A DNA stretch of 64,000 bases from Methanolobus sp. (GCA_029762595.1 JARVGJ010000002.1:97477-161476); one strand, 5' to 3'; shown: positions 44,839-54,080, counted from the first letter of the stretch. Program-made: numbers and translations. Notes: generated by a model not told the origin, from the letters alone.

Positions 44839-45648
44839 TTAGGTTATCTCACGTAACTGTGACCTGGATATCTTCATCTGCCACCTTGCAGGGAGGCGGC
44901 TTACCAGTGCCTGTCCAAGACCGAATCCTTTTCCAGGGATAACTAGATCCTTCTCCTGCTTCATGGCTCTGTATGTTTCCCTGGCAACGATCTCTGGTGT
45001 TGTTGTCATCCAGGAGCAAAAGGCCTTTGTACATTCCATTCTTGCCACCGCCTGGAAGCCAGTGTCTTTGACCGCAGTTGGACAGACTGCCAGTATCCTT
45101 ACCTTTGAGCCTTTTTCCAGAAGCTCGTAGTTCAGGGCGCGGCTGAAATTCAGTACGAAACTTTTACTGGCTCCGTAGGTCGCAAAAGTAGGATTGGGCT
45201 GGAAGGCTGATATGGATGCCATGTTGATTATCTGCCCCCTGTCCCTGAGGACCATTTCCTGCAGATAGAGTCTTGTAAGGTGGTACAGAGTACTCACATG
45301 TAACTGGAGCATGTCCAGCTCCCTTTCTATATCAATCTCATTGACATGTCCATATGTTCCGAACCCGGCACAATTGACCAGAACATCTATCTGAAGATCA
45401 TGCTCACAGGTAAAATCATAGACATCAGAGGCTGCCCCGGGTCGGGAAAGGTCTTTCTCCAGCAGCAGGATATTTGTGAAAGGGGTTATGGCCTGCAGTA
45501 TATTCTTTGCATGTCCCATATCCTCACCGGGCATTCCAACCAGTACCATGCGGCAGCCCTCCCTGGCAAAGAGCTTTCCAAGCTCCAGTCCTATGCCGCC
45601 ACAACCTCCTGTTATCAGTACAGTCCTGATTCCATCTTTCACATTCAT
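44839..45648 (-). CDS. Short-chain dehydrogenase/reductase
   Basis: A 269-residue SDR with the cofactor motif TGGCGGIGLELGK, the NAG-like strand LVNCAGFGTYG, catalytic Ser in INMASISAF and catalytic YGASKSF (YxxxK). It is of the classical type; the basic C-terminal end may contact membrane. The next gene, an aldehyde dehydrogenase, begins upstream on the same strand (31 bp between them). Together they could interconvert a long-chain alcohol, aldehyde and acid; the substrate is inference. Confidence 0.85.
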   Translation of the reverse strand: MNVKDGIRTVLITGGCGGIGLELGKLFAREGCRMVLVGMPGEDMGHAKNILQAITPFTNILLLEKDLSRPGAASDVYDFTCEHDLQIDVLVNCAGFGTYGHVNEIDIERELDMLQLHVSTLYHLTRLYLQEMVLRDRGQIINMASISAFQPNPTFATYGASKSFVLNFSRALNYELLEKGSKVRILAVCPTAVKDTGFQAVARMECTKAFCSWMTTTPEIVARETYRAMKQEKDLVIPGKGFGLGQALVSRLPARWQMKISRSQLREIT

Positions 45649-45678
45649 TGTATCTGCCTTTTCTCAGAATTCGTATTA

Positions 45679-47088
45679 TCACATCCACCTGTACAGTGTT
45701 TTGACTATTTTTCTGACACGATCATTATATGGGGGATGTATCAGGCTCAATGTACCCCATCTGCGCTGTATTACACTGCGCTCGTTGGAGAAACCTGCAA
45801 AACAATGCAGGCCAAGTGATCTTCCGATGCCGCTGTTGTTAACTCCCCCAAAGGGAAGGGCAGGATTGCTGTAGCCGAGCATGTAATCGTTGATAACGGT
45901 ACCTCCGGCAGGTATGCTTTTTATGAAATAATCGATGTTACCTTTATCACGGCTTGCAATGTAAAGAGTAAGAGGACTTGGCAGGCGTCGTATCATGTCT
46001 CTTGCCTCTTCCCTGTCACTGTATGTCAGTACAGGAAGCAGAGGGCCGAATATCTCTTCCTGCATAATATCCATGTTCCCGTTGATACCATCCAGCAGGG
46101 TAGGGGAAATGAAAAGGTCATGTTCTTCGAACTCCCCTCCAAAGAGGGTATTTGCTCCTTTTTTTACTGCATCCTCATACAGGTTCCGCAATCTTTTGAA
46201 GTGAGCTTCACTGACAATACGGCAGTAGTCGGGCGAATGCCTGATGCCTTTTCCTTGCGGATCATAGAATTGCTTTACTGCATCACTGAACGCACGGATG
46301 AATGGGTCGCGGATAGATTCGTGCAAAAGTATATAGTCAGGAGTGATGCAGGTCTGGCCGTTATTCACGGACTTGGCCCAGGCGGCGCGCCGGGCTATTC
46401 TATCGATATCTGCGCTTGCATCTATTATGGCAGGAGATTTACCTCCAAGTTCCAGGGTAACGCTGCTCAGGTGTCTGGCAGCTTCAGTCATGACAATTCT
46501 GCCAACCTTCGGGCTGCCGGTGAAAAAGATATGATTGAAAGGCTGCTCCAGCAATATTTTGGCAACTGATGCGTCTCCCTCAAAAACTACGACCTCATCT
46601 TCAGCAAAAAGTTCCTCTATCATGTGTTTTATGAAAGCTGAAGTGTTTGCCGATATCTCACTGGGTTTGAGCATGACAGCATTACCAGCGGCAATGGCAT
46701 ACACCATTGGCACCAGTGAAAGATTCAGGGGGAAGTTCCAGGGAGACATAATAAGTACCACTCCCCGGGGTTCATAGCGGATATGGGACCTGGTTCCGAT
46801 AAGAGGCAGAGGTGTTGGGACTTTCCGTGGTCTCATCCATCTCTTCAGGTTTTTCTTCAGATAGGATATCTGGGCCTGCACAACACCCACTTCAGTGGCG
46901 ATAACCTCCACTTCAGGTTTATGCAGGTCCCTGTACATTGCCTTGTATAGCTTATCCAGATTTCTTTCATTGCGAAGATAACTGTCAATACGCATAAGCC
47001 GCCCGATCCTTTCAGCAGCTTCCTGGCGGGCAAGTACTGGCCACTTAGCCTGCTGCAGGTTGAAAACCCTTTCAATTTCCTGGCGCAT
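45679..47088 (-). CDS. Aldehyde dehydrogenase (class 3-like)
   Basis: A 469-residue ALDH of the short class 3 / coniferyl or fatty-aldehyde type. Motifs: MSPWNFPLNLSLVP (NAD-binding), FTGSPKVGRIV, VTLELGGKSP with the catalytic Glu, NNGQTCITPDYIL with the catalytic Cys, and QEEIFGPLLPVL. It is read towards the SDR and 42 bp from the upstream membrane-protein gene, so the three form a group. ALDH3-type enzymes are unusual in methanogens, which suggests lateral transfer (inference). Confidence 0.9.
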   Translation of the reverse strand: MRQEIERVFNLQQAKWPVLARQEAAERIGRLMRIDSYLRNERNLDKLYKAMYRDLHKPEVEVIATEVGVVQAQISYLKKNLKRWMRPRKVPTPLPLIGTRSHIRYEPRGVVLIMSPWNFPLNLSLVPMVYAIAAGNAVMLKPSEISANTSAFIKHMIEELFAEDEVVVFEGDASVAKILLEQPFNHIFFTGSPKVGRIVMTEAARHLSSVTLELGGKSPAIIDASADIDRIARRAAWAKSVNNGQTCITPDYILLHESIRDPFIRAFSDAVKQFYDPQGKGIRHSPDYCRIVSEAHFKRLRNLYEDAVKKGANTLFGGEFEEHDLFISPTLLDGINGNMDIMQEEIFGPLLPVLTYSDREEARDMIRRLPSPLTLYIASRDKGNIDYFIKSIPAGGTVINDYMLGYSNPALPFGGVNNSGIGRSLGLHCFAGFSNERSVIQRRWGTLSLIHPPYNDRVRKIVKTLYRWM

Positions 47089-47130
47089 GACATGTCATCT
47101 CTGTTTCTGTCTATTTACATGTAACTATGC

Positions 47131-47982
47131 TCAGACTGCCACTATCCCAAGTAACAATAGTATGTAGAACGATGTAAGGGTGAAAGCTGCTGCACCCTCG
47201 ATCCTGCCCCATTTCTTTTTCCTTTTAATCACATCACTCAGTGTGATACATATCCAGAGCAGGAATAAGTATCCTGCCATCAGCGAGAACAATGAGAACT
47301 CAGGATGTGTCCAGGTTCCAAGCATCTCTCCGGTAAATTCTGTCAGTACTGTGAAGAATCCTGTGAAATAGGCAAGTCGCAGACCATCAAGGCTATTGAA
47401 CAGCATGAGTGCAAGGGAGAATTTCATCAGTATTGCCACAGGCTGCAGGGAAAGGTCAAAGCGTGTGTAATCCGCAACAAGCAACACTGCAATACTTGCA
47501 ACGATAAAGTAGTTGACCCTGTGGAACCATTGTTTTTGCGAGTATCTTTCATGGAATATCTTCCAGAGATTATAGGATGACCAGAATATTGCTCCATAGC
47601 CGGGGATAAGCCATATGGGTGCACCCCCTATAACGCCTCCAAGATAAGTGAAATAGCCATGCTGGACGCCTATTAATTCATGTACGTATCCGAAAACCGA
47701 TGCAATTACAAGAAGCATTTTCCCTTTGAAAGTAGTTTGTTCCCAGAAGAGCAGCCATAAACCTGAAAGAATGATGGCTGGTATGACCTCGTTCTGTGTC
47801 TGCCTGTAGAATACGAGGATACCAACAATAGTTGTAAGCATGAACAATGCAAAATACCACACGTTATTGACAAGTATGTGGCTTTTCTTTTCCACAAGCA
47901 TGTTCACAGAATGCAGGAATGGTACAGTTAAATTGACTGTTGTTTTTTCCCATGGCAGGAATCTGATCAATTTTGATAACAT
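47131..47982 (-). CDS. Polytopic membrane protein, function unknown
   Basis: A 283-residue protein with seven or so membrane helices. A conserved-looking centre reads HELIGVQHGYFTYLGG then GGAPIWLIPGYGAIFWSSYN, which recalls carotenoid-hydratase (CruF-type) proteins in its use of G, P and W between helices; the match is weak and by eye only. It leads the group with the ALDH and SDR on the minus strand. A lipid or isoprenoid role would fit the neighbours but is inference. Confidence 0.6.
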   Translation of the reverse strand: MLSKLIRFLPWEKTTVNLTVPFLHSVNMLVEKKSHILVNNVWYFALFMLTTIVGILVFYRQTQNEVIPAIILSGLWLLFWEQTTFKGKMLLVIASVFGYVHELIGVQHGYFTYLGGVIGGAPIWLIPGYGAIFWSSYNLWKIFHERYSQKQWFHRVNYFIVASIAVLLVADYTRFDLSLQPVAILMKFSLALMLFNSLDGLRLAYFTGFFTVLTEFTGEMLGTWTHPEFSLFSLMAGYLFLLWICITLSDVIKRKKKWGRIEGAAAFTLTSFYILLLLGIVAV

Positions 47983-48077
47983 TTAAGATCACTACTTTTC
48001 AAGGTGGTTTTTGTTGTTGTTTTTAAGGTAGAAGCTACCTGTCTGAGTGCTATATTTCCAGATTATCCGGCATTATT

Positions 48078-48104
48078 AAAAAAAAGCCAGTGTTTTTCAC
48101 TGGC
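48078..48104 (-). terminator. Intrinsic-type terminator of the MtsB/MtsA-like operon
   Basis: On the minus strand GCCAGTG-AAAAA-CACTGGC forms a perfect 7-bp hairpin and is followed by eight T residues. It lies about 150 bp after the stop of the methyltransferase gene at 48255 and before the promoter of the membrane-protein group. Confidence 0.75.
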
Positions 48105-48123
48105 CAGGGATGGATGGAGGTAG

Positions 48124-48183
48124 TAGTCTGGTAAAGACCCGAATGAATGCATTTTTGGATTGCAGACCCAATCTCCCAGACTA
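48124..48183 (-). repeat. Inverted repeat in the 3' region of the methyltransferase gene
   Basis: TAGTCTGG (48124-48131) and CCAGACTA (48176-48183) form a perfect 8-bp stem enclosing 44 bases. A smaller stem GATTG/CAATC lies within. It is between the stop codon at 48255 and the terminator at 48078, so it would be a 3'-UTR structure, or a small RNA processed from it. Confidence 0.4.
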
Positions 48184-48254
48184 ACAAAAATAATGTATCC
48201 GGGCTTTTTTGACCAAGAACATGAAAGAACTTGCCCGGAACATTATCTTTAATC

Positions 48255-49274
48255 TTAATATGTATGGCCTTTTGCCATCTCGACCATTGCCTGAAGGTTC
48301 TTTGTAGGTGTCTTGCTGACTATACCACATCCAGGTGCCAGAATTCCTGAATTTGTGTCCAGAACTTTCTTAGATGCTTCTTTTACTACTTCAGGGGTCT
48401 TATTCCACAGTACATTGACCGGATCAAGGTTACCTACGATGACGGCTTTGTTGACCTTGCCAACAGCAGTTACAAAGTCGACACTCTGGTCAACACTGAT
48501 GGCATCCACACCACTGGATTCCATGAGATTAAGACCGCTTGTGGTGTCACCACATATGTGCAACACGGTTGTCACACCTTCCTCACGCATGGCATCAACT
48601 ATCTTTTTGTGAGCAGGGACCACGAACTTCTCGTAGAACTCGTCACCTATGAGCTCGGCGCTTGCTGTTGGATCGATAATAACCATTGTGTCGGCACCAT
48701 TCTGTGCCATTTTCTTTGCATATGCTATGTTAAAATCAGTTGTAAGTTCCATGAGTGCATGACCAAAGGCTTCATCGGTCATGATTGCCATGAACCATTC
48801 GTCACCGTTCATGTGCTGTGCAAGGGAGAATGGACCTAACATACTGCCCATTATTGGTAGTTCCTTGCCGTACTTGTCAGCAAGGATCTTGATGGCACTG
48901 CAGACCACAGCTATCCTGCCCTGATCAATGTCATACTCTTTGAGTTTCTCGATATCGCTCATGTCCTTTACAATATGACCTACCACGGATGGTTGCTGCT
49001 CTTTTGTACCGGCTTTTATTGTGCATCCAAAGAACTCTGCCTCTGCGGTGATATCAAAAGGTACGCGAACTGCCTCAAAACCTACTAAGGTATGACCTGC
49101 TTCTGCAAGCGTTGCCATTTTCTGTGCATCCTCGTTTGCTTCTGGCCAGGATGAACCGCATGCATCCATTTGTTCGACCGTGGCTGTCTGTGTGAATGAA
49201 ACGGCCGGCATCCTGTCAACAGTTTGTCCTGTAAGTGCACGTGCCAGTCTTTCCTTAGGTGTGTACGTTTCCAT
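48255..49274 (-). CDS. Methylcobamide:CoM methyltransferase (MtsA/MtbA/MtaA family)
   Basis: A 339-residue zinc enzyme that moves a methyl group from a methylated corrinoid protein to coenzyme M. The start [20 protein letters not shown] is typical, and the zinc ligands appear as HICGDTT and APGCGIV (H-x-C ... C). It is downstream of a single corrinoid protein gene with no separate MtaB, MtbB or MttB-type protein. That two-protein arrangement matches methylthiol:CoM methyltransferase MtsA/MtsB, in which MtsA carries out both half-reactions; MtbA or MtaA paralogy cannot be excluded by eye. GGAG precedes the ATG. Confidence 0.85.
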   Translation of the reverse strand: METYTPKERLARALTGQTVDRMPAVSFTQTATVEQMDACGSSWPEANEDAQKMATLAEAGHTLVGFEAVRVPFDITAEAEFFGCTIKAGTKEQQPSVVGHIVKDMSDIEKLKEYDIDQGRIAVVCSAIKILADKYGKELPIMGSMLGPFSLAQHMNGDEWFMAIMTDEAFGHALMELTTDFNIAYAKKMAQNGADTMVIIDPTASAELIGDEFYEKFVVPAHKKIVDAMREEGVTTVLHICGDTTSGLNLMESSGVDAISVDQSVDFVTAVGKVNKAVIVGNLDPVNVLWNKTPEVVKEASKKVLDTNSGILAPGCGIVSKTPTKNLQAMVEMAKGHTY

Positions 49275-49370
49275 TGAACTGAACTCCTGTGATAAATTTG
49301 GTATGATATTAGCGTTAAAGCAAGGCCTGATTCAGGCCAGGCGTGTGTAAGAGTAATCTATTGTGTATAT

Positions 49371-49454
49371 CAAGAGAATATTCCGCAGGACAGTAAATTG
49401 CTCACTGGTCCTGCTCTGTGACATCATGCGTTCTTTGCGGAATATTCTTTCTTG
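49371..49454 (-). ncRNA. Large hairpin in the corrinoid-methyltransferase intergenic RNA
   Basis: CAAGA-GAATATTCCGCA (49371-49387) pairs with TGCGGAATATTC-TT-TCTTG (49436-49454), 17 bp with a two-base bulge. A second stem GCAGGAC/GTCCTGC (49385-49391/49408-49414) shares three bases with it, so two alternative folds are possible. It lies in the transcribed spacer between the two genes and may tune the ratio of the two proteins by RNA processing or stability. Confidence 0.5.
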
Positions 49455-49475
49455 TTTACCTGATATAGAAAGATA

Positions 49476-49514
49476 AGGAATCCATGTATGGGGATCCTGA
49501 ATACATGAATTCCT
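49476..49514 (-). ncRNA. 14-bp hairpin just after the corrinoid protein gene
   Basis: AGGAATCCATGTAT (49476-49489) and ATACATGAATTCCT (49501-49514) pair over 14 bases. The one non-complementary position becomes a G-U pair only in the minus-strand RNA, which fits a structure selected in the transcript. It starts about ten bases after the stop codon of the corrinoid protein gene. Confidence 0.55.
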
Positions 49515-49524
49515 TTTTATAATT

Positions 49525-50190
49525 TCAGTTCCACCTGTCCTTAGGCAGTTCCTTTACAATTTCCTTTGCCCAATGTGCAGCTTCCATTGCATCAGGCTTT
49601 GAAGTGTCTGCTCCGATCTCAGCTGCATAGTCAGGAGTAATTGGTGCACCACCGACAATGATCTTTACCTTGTCCCTGATACCTTTCTCTGTGAAACTCT
49701 TTACGATTTTCTCCATGTTGTCCATTGTGGAGGTCATGAGTGTGCTTACTGATATGACATCTGCTTTGTGCTCAACGGCTGCTTCTGTGAAGCTGTTTAT
49801 TGGCACATCCTTACCCAGGTCTATTGCTTCAAAGCCCACAGCACTCATCATTGTTTTGACAAGGTTCTTTCCGATATCATGCACGTCACCTTCTGCAGAA
49901 CCAATCACAAGGACAGCTCTCCTTTCTCCGCTTTCCAGCTTGAGGTGAGGAGTAAGTACATCCATGCCACCATACATTGCATTGGAAGCCATCAGTAGAT
50001 GTGGCATAAATGCCTGTTTCTTGTCATATTTATCGCCCATGATCTCCATACCCTTAGCAAGACCATCGATAACAGCCTTGTAAGGATCTACACCTTCATC
50101 AAGTGCCTTCTGTGCCAGTTCAACAGCCTGATCTTTTTTTCCGTTGACTACCGCATTTGTTAATCCGCTGATTATTTCACTTTCTTCCAT
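49525..50190 (-). CDS. Corrinoid protein (MtsB/MtaC/MtbC family)
   Basis: A 221-residue two-domain corrinoid protein. The N-terminal helical cap (1-90) is followed by a Rossmann B12-binding domain with EGDVHDIGKNLV, in which His104 is the lower cobalt ligand, then DVISVSTLMTSTM and KIIVGGAPITPDYA. It is very similar to the N-terminal domain of the fused protein at 61894. GAGG before the ATG at 50190 sets the start; an upstream extension to 50226 lacks family similarity. It is transcribed ahead of the methyltransferase at 48255. Confidence 0.9.
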   Translation of the reverse strand: MEESEIISGLTNAVVNGKKDQAVELAQKALDEGVDPYKAVIDGLAKGMEIMGDKYDKKQAFMPHLLMASNAMYGGMDVLTPHLKLESGERRAVLVIGSAEGDVHDIGKNLVKTMMSAVGFEAIDLGKDVPINSFTEAAVEHKADVISVSTLMTSTMDNMEKIVKSFTEKGIRDKVKIIVGGAPITPDYAAEIGADTSKPDAMEAAHWAKEIVKELPKDRWN

Positions 50191-50571
50191 AGAATGCCTC
50201 CATATGTTTTTTCTAATGCTGGTCATTGATGCGGAAAAGCTGTATAATCCATTTTCCGCTTTGACCGTGATCTGACAATCATATTATGCTTTAGGCCAAT
50301 AAGGTGACAGATCGCTTATCGACAAAATGTTGTATTCAGGTATACGTATATATAATAACTCATGGTAATTAACCAATGGCTTTATTATTATCTATCATAT
50401 CTTCAAGGTCTAAATTATAGATTTGACCCGGCATCTATTCTGAATCCACAGCACATTGGAAAATCCAGCCTGGACTAAAAACAAGGTCTTTGATTATATC
50501 GAAAGCATGAATATAACTAAAATAAAATCTGAACCTACTTTTTGAAAAGACATAAAGGTGGAGCTGTTAAA
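50191..50571. other. Divergent regulatory region
   Basis: No gene. On the minus strand, TTATATATACG near 50345-50355 is a likely TATA box for the corrinoid protein gene, giving a leader of about 130 bases. GCGGAAAA (50231-50238) and TTTTCCGC (50252-50259) form an 8-bp inverted repeat in that leader. ACAATCATATTA (50275-50286) is identical to a 12-mer upstream of the fused methyltransferase (61642-61653). AAAGGTGGAGC precedes the FGE-like gene on the plus strand. Confidence 0.45.
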
Positions 50572-51309
50572 ATGTCAGATGTAACAATAAGCGAATATCA
50601 GGATACCTATACCAATTCCATAGGTATGGAGTTTGTATCCATACCAGATGGCGAGTTCTTTATGGGTTCACAGTCAGATGAAAAGAACTGGTACAGGAAC
50701 GAACGCCCATTACATAAGGTGTGCATAGGTAATGCGTTTTTCCTTGGGAGATTTGAAGTGACGCAAAAACAATGGACAGATATCATGGGAATTAATCCTT
50801 CAAGGATAAAGGATGATGACAGACCTGTTGACAAGATATCATGGAACGAAGCACAGGAATTCATCAGCCGGCTCAATGAGAGGGAATCAACGGACAAATA
50901 TCGTCTGCCTACAGAGGCCGAATGGGAGTATGCCTGCAGGGCTGGCACAACCGGCAGGTATTCTTTCGGGGATAATGAAGCACAACTTGGGGAATATGCA
51001 TGCTTTGGTGACGAAAGTACCGGTGCATATCCTGTGGGACAGAAACGACCAAATCCCTGGGGACTTTACGATATGCATGGAAACCTGTGGGAATGGGTGC
51101 AGGACAGGTATCATGAGAGCTATGAAGGTGCACCTGCTGATGGCAGTGCGTGGGAGGAAACCGGTAGCAATGCAAAAGAATTCTATGTACTGCGCGGAGG
51201 CAGCTGGATTACCTCGGCTGTGGGTTGCCGCTCAGCAAGCCGTTATTATTATTCTCCCAACGGGCGCCGCAGCAGAAGGATGGGGTTACGTATCGTAAGG
51301 GATATTTGA
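50572..51309 (+). CDS. SUMF1/formylglycine-generating-enzyme-like protein
   Basis: A 245-residue protein of the FGE/SUMF1 (lectin-like) fold: SIGMEFVSIPDGEFFMGS, FEVTQKQWTDIMG, YRLPTEAEWEYACRAG, WGLYDMHGNLWEWVQD, VLRGGSWITSAVGCRSASR and GLRIVRD. Family members include the copper-dependent formylglycine enzyme and many others that modify or bind proteins. The two active-site cysteines of true FGE do not both appear, since only one Cys lies in the conserved C-terminal stretch, so formylglycine formation is doubtful. It sits between the corrinoid operon and an oxidoreductase and converges on the latter. Confidence 0.85.
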   Translation: MSDVTISEYQDTYTNSIGMEFVSIPDGEFFMGSQSDEKNWYRNERPLHKVCIGNAFFLGRFEVTQKQWTDIMGINPSRIKDDDRPVDKISWNEAQEFISRLNERESTDKYRLPTEAEWEYACRAGTTGRYSFGDNEAQLGEYACFGDESTGAYPVGQKRPNPWGLYDMHGNLWEWVQDRYHESYEGAPADGSAWEETGSNAKEFYVLRGGSWITSAVGCRSASRYYYSPNGRRSRRMGLRIVRDI

Positions 51310-51320
51310 ACTAAAACCCC

Positions 51321-53489
51321 TCAAATATTCCTTGCAATTTCATTGGCCCCGTTTATGGCTTCCCATACCCTGGCAGGTTCTTTTGCATCACCTACACAAT
51401 ATATTTTTTCAGCTGCCTTTTTTCTGAGTAGTTCATAATAGAGTCCGGTATTGGCCTGCGATCCGGTTGCAAACACTACAAGATCTGTCTTAAGTATGAT
51501 TTCCTCCGTATTTCCAGGATTAAGTTTCTTAGTGAAAGGATTATTTACATTCTCAGGTATCAGTGCTTTCCATGGTGTGTATGGGTCACTCCTGTTCCTG
51601 TTTGCTATTATGTGGGCCATTCCACTGGAAAACCTTGTGACGGTCGAAGCATTATACACTTTTACAGGCTCTTTCAGGGCATGCTCTTTTTTCCCTGAAG
51701 GCGACCCTCCTCCAAGCAGCATCCAGAGCATCTGTCCCCTGTTAGACATAACAGTGTCTGCCATCAGAACATCGTTCTTTCCGACGATAGTGACCCTGGC
51801 TCCTTTTTCATAGGCAAGGGAATATCCCAGTTCACAAGCTATTATCCCACCCCCTACAATAAGAACCTCTTTAACGTCCTCTGGCAATTCCATGCCACTG
51901 TCAAGAAGTTCCCGGGAGCCGATGTGCCTTACATTCTCAAGTCCTTCTATTGCGGGGATAATATATTTGGGCCCTGTACAGCAGATTATCACATCGAACC
52001 TGTCTTTCAGATCATCCGGGACAACATTATTGTTCAATAATACCTTAAGCCCTTCTTCCTGTAATTGTCCAAGCTGATATTCAAGGTTCCCAAGATATCT
52101 TCTGATATCGTGTTTAATTAACATCCTACCTGCTGTGCAGAGTTGTCCTCCGATGATACCATTTTTTTCAAAGAGCGTAACATCATGTCCTCTCTTATAC
52201 GCGGTCATTGCTGCCTCACATCCTGCAGGCCCCGCACCTATTACTGCAATTTTTTTTATTCTTTGGGCTTTAATGAGCTTCTTTTTTTCCTCAAAACCTG
52301 TGTACGGGTTGACCGAACAGCATGGATGTCCTCCTTTTTTGAAGGACTCGATGCAACCTTCCTGATCCCCTATACAATGAATGATCTCCTTTGTCCTGCC
52401 ATGCCTGACCTTTTCAGGCCAGCTTGGATCTGCCAGCAAGGGCCTGCCCAGCATAACAAAGTCAGCCCAGCCTTTCTCCAGTACATTTTCAGCGCATTCG
52501 GGTTTGCCCATCTTCCCAACAGCTATCACTTTTGCTTCAATATCTTCTTTGATGAAGAAATCCTTCAATCTTCCTGCGATCTCTTCAACATAGACGGCAT
52601 CATCAAAGTAAGCAGGTGGATGGGGCCAGAACCAGTTCTCATAGCAACCTTTGTCAACATCAAAGGCATCGACACCCGCTTCATAGAGTAATTTACAAAA
52701 CTCCAGTCCCTGTTCTATGGTCCTTTCCCTGCCGCGGAAATTTTTCCTGAATATCTCATCACCGTATGTCTCCTGCATAGCATGGGTCAGGCCTATCCTG
52801 TAGATAATGGGGAAATCTTCTCCGCATCGTTTCTTTATTTCCCTTACAACATCTATCCCGAATTTGTTCTTGTCCCGGTACCGGCCAAATAGCCTTCGAT
52901 TCCAGGGATCAGAAGTGAGCTGGTCCATTAGATACCCTTCATGTCCGTGTATCTGTACTCCGTCAAAACCGGCTGATTTTGCGTTAGCTGCACACTGGCC
53001 AAAACTCCTTACTATTTTCCTTATGCTCCTGTCAGAAAGTGGAGCATGAGGTATCTGGGGCACATAGAAATTTTTGTTCCAGGAAGATGATATTGGTATC
53101 TTTCCTTTCAGGGCCACCTCCGGGGAACCAACCCGTCCAAGTCCTGCTGTCAGCTGGATGAATATCCGCGATCCATGTGGCCTTACTCCAGCTGTAAGGT
53201 CCCTCCAGCCTGAAAGACGGGTTCTGGATGTACCGTCTATACGCGGGAAGTAGGTGGTATCATTATCTTCTGATACCGTGGGGTCGATACCATAGGATAC
53301 AGGCACAAGCCCTGTGATAAGAAGACCGGTTCCACCCCTTGCCCGCTTGATGAAATACTCTATCATCTTATCTGATGGGCGGCCAGCGGGGTCAGCCATA
53401 TTGATGTTGCCCATGGGTGCCATGACTATCCTGTTAACAAGTTCACAGTTACCGATCCGGCCGGGTTCAAAGAGTTTTTCAAAAGCCAT
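51321..53489 (-). CDS. Old-yellow-enzyme / 2,4-dienoyl-CoA reductase-type flavo-iron-sulfur oxidoreductase
   Basis: About 722 residues. The N-terminal FMN barrel (residues 1-370; LFEPGRIGNCELVNRIVMAP, GVQIHGHEGYLMDQLTSD) is followed by a [4Fe-4S] Cys region (HCIGDQEGCIES, then GHPCCSVNP), and a FAD/NAD(P)-binding half (KIAVIGAGPAGCEAAMTAYK, EVLIVGGGIIACELG, YCVGDAKEPARVW). This is the trimethylamine dehydrogenase/FadH/BaiCD architecture. The substrate is unknown. Its place beside methyl-transfer genes allows a role in opening a methylated or unsaturated substrate, but no TMA dehydrogenase residues can be claimed by eye. Confidence 0.85.
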   Translation of the reverse strand: MAFEKLFEPGRIGNCELVNRIVMAPMGNINMADPAGRPSDKMIEYFIKRARGGTGLLITGLVPVSYGIDPTVSEDNDTTYFPRIDGTSRTRLSGWRDLTAGVRPHGSRIFIQLTAGLGRVGSPEVALKGKIPISSSWNKNFYVPQIPHAPLSDRSIRKIVRSFGQCAANAKSAGFDGVQIHGHEGYLMDQLTSDPWNRRLFGRYRDKNKFGIDVVREIKKRCGEDFPIIYRIGLTHAMQETYGDEIFRKNFRGRERTIEQGLEFCKLLYEAGVDAFDVDKGCYENWFWPHPPAYFDDAVYVEEIAGRLKDFFIKEDIEAKVIAVGKMGKPECAENVLEKGWADFVMLGRPLLADPSWPEKVRHGRTKEIIHCIGDQEGCIESFKKGGHPCCSVNPYTGFEEKKKLIKAQRIKKIAVIGAGPAGCEAAMTAYKRGHDVTLFEKNGIIGGQLCTAGRMLIKHDIRRYLGNLEYQLGQLQEEGLKVLLNNNVVPDDLKDRFDVIICCTGPKYIIPAIEGLENVRHIGSRELLDSGMELPEDVKEVLIVGGGIIACELGYSLAYEKGARVTIVGKNDVLMADTVMSNRGQMLWMLLGGGSPSGKKEHALKEPVKVYNASTVTRFSSGMAHIIANRNRSDPYTPWKALIPENVNNPFTKKLNPGNTEEIILKTDLVVFATGSQANTGLYYELLRKKAAEKIYCVGDAKEPARVWEAINGANEIARNI

Positions 53490-53531
53490 ATCAAACCACT
53501 TTTGCATGTACATTTGCAAACAAGTGATATA

Positions 53532-54080
53532 TCACTTTACAAGGCAGCTCTTAATGTTGCAGACTTTTTTCTGGCGTTTATCTGCATTCTTTTCGAAATA
53601 CTGCTGGTGTTCATCCTCAGCCTGGTAAAAATGGGTTGCAGGGATGATTTCGGTAAGTATCGTTTTTCCAGCTGCAGATCCCTGCATCTGTGCCATTGAT
53701 CCCAGAGCTTCAATTCTCTGTTTCTCATTGTGATAAAAGATGGACGATCTGTAATGGCTACCTGCATACTTTGGGGTGTTTTCCAGTATCTGTGGGTCAT
53801 CGATGCCCCACATATCCTTTATGAGTTCTGTGCGTGTAAGTGTTGGATCATGTATATCCCAGAAGACAGAAAGAAGTTCATTATAGCTTACTATGGAGGG
53901 GTCGAATTTGATCTCGACAGCTTCAGCATGCCCTGTCTTTCCGGCCAATACTTCAACATATCCAGGATCTTGCTTATGTCCTCCGGTATATCCGACACGT
54001 GTACCAACAACGCCTGAAATGTTCCTGAAAGCATCTTCGACTCCCCAGAAACAGCCTGCAGCAAAAGTAGCTATTTCCAT
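53532..54080 (-). CDS. msrA: Peptide methionine-(S)-S-oxide reductase MsrA
   Basis: A 182-residue MsrA that repairs oxidised methionine. The catalytic GCFWGVEDAF lies near the N-terminus, VGTRVGYTGGHKQDPGY and GHAEAVEIKFDP follow, and the C-terminal half has IHDPTLT. MEIATFAAGCFWG at 54080 is the family start; the frame is open to 54257 but that extension has no MsrA similarity. It is divergent from the small zinc protein gene. Confidence 0.93.
   Translation of the reverse strand: MEIATFAAGCFWGVEDAFRNISGVVGTRVGYTGGHKQDPGYVEVLAGKTGHAEAVEIKFDPSIVSYNELLSVFWDIHDPTLTRTELIKDMWGIDDPQILENTPKYAGSHYRSSIFYHNEKQRIEALGSMAQMQGSAAGKTILTEIIPATHFYQAEDEHQQYFEKNADKRQKKVCNIKSCLVK

Noticed and set aside
48255..50190. 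Complete methanol (MtaBC) or methylamine (MtmB/MtbB/MttB) methyltransferase operon
   Set aside because: No MtaB-type gene and no large methyltransferase with an in-frame amber codon is next to the corrinoid protein; the two-gene set fits MtsA/MtsB better.
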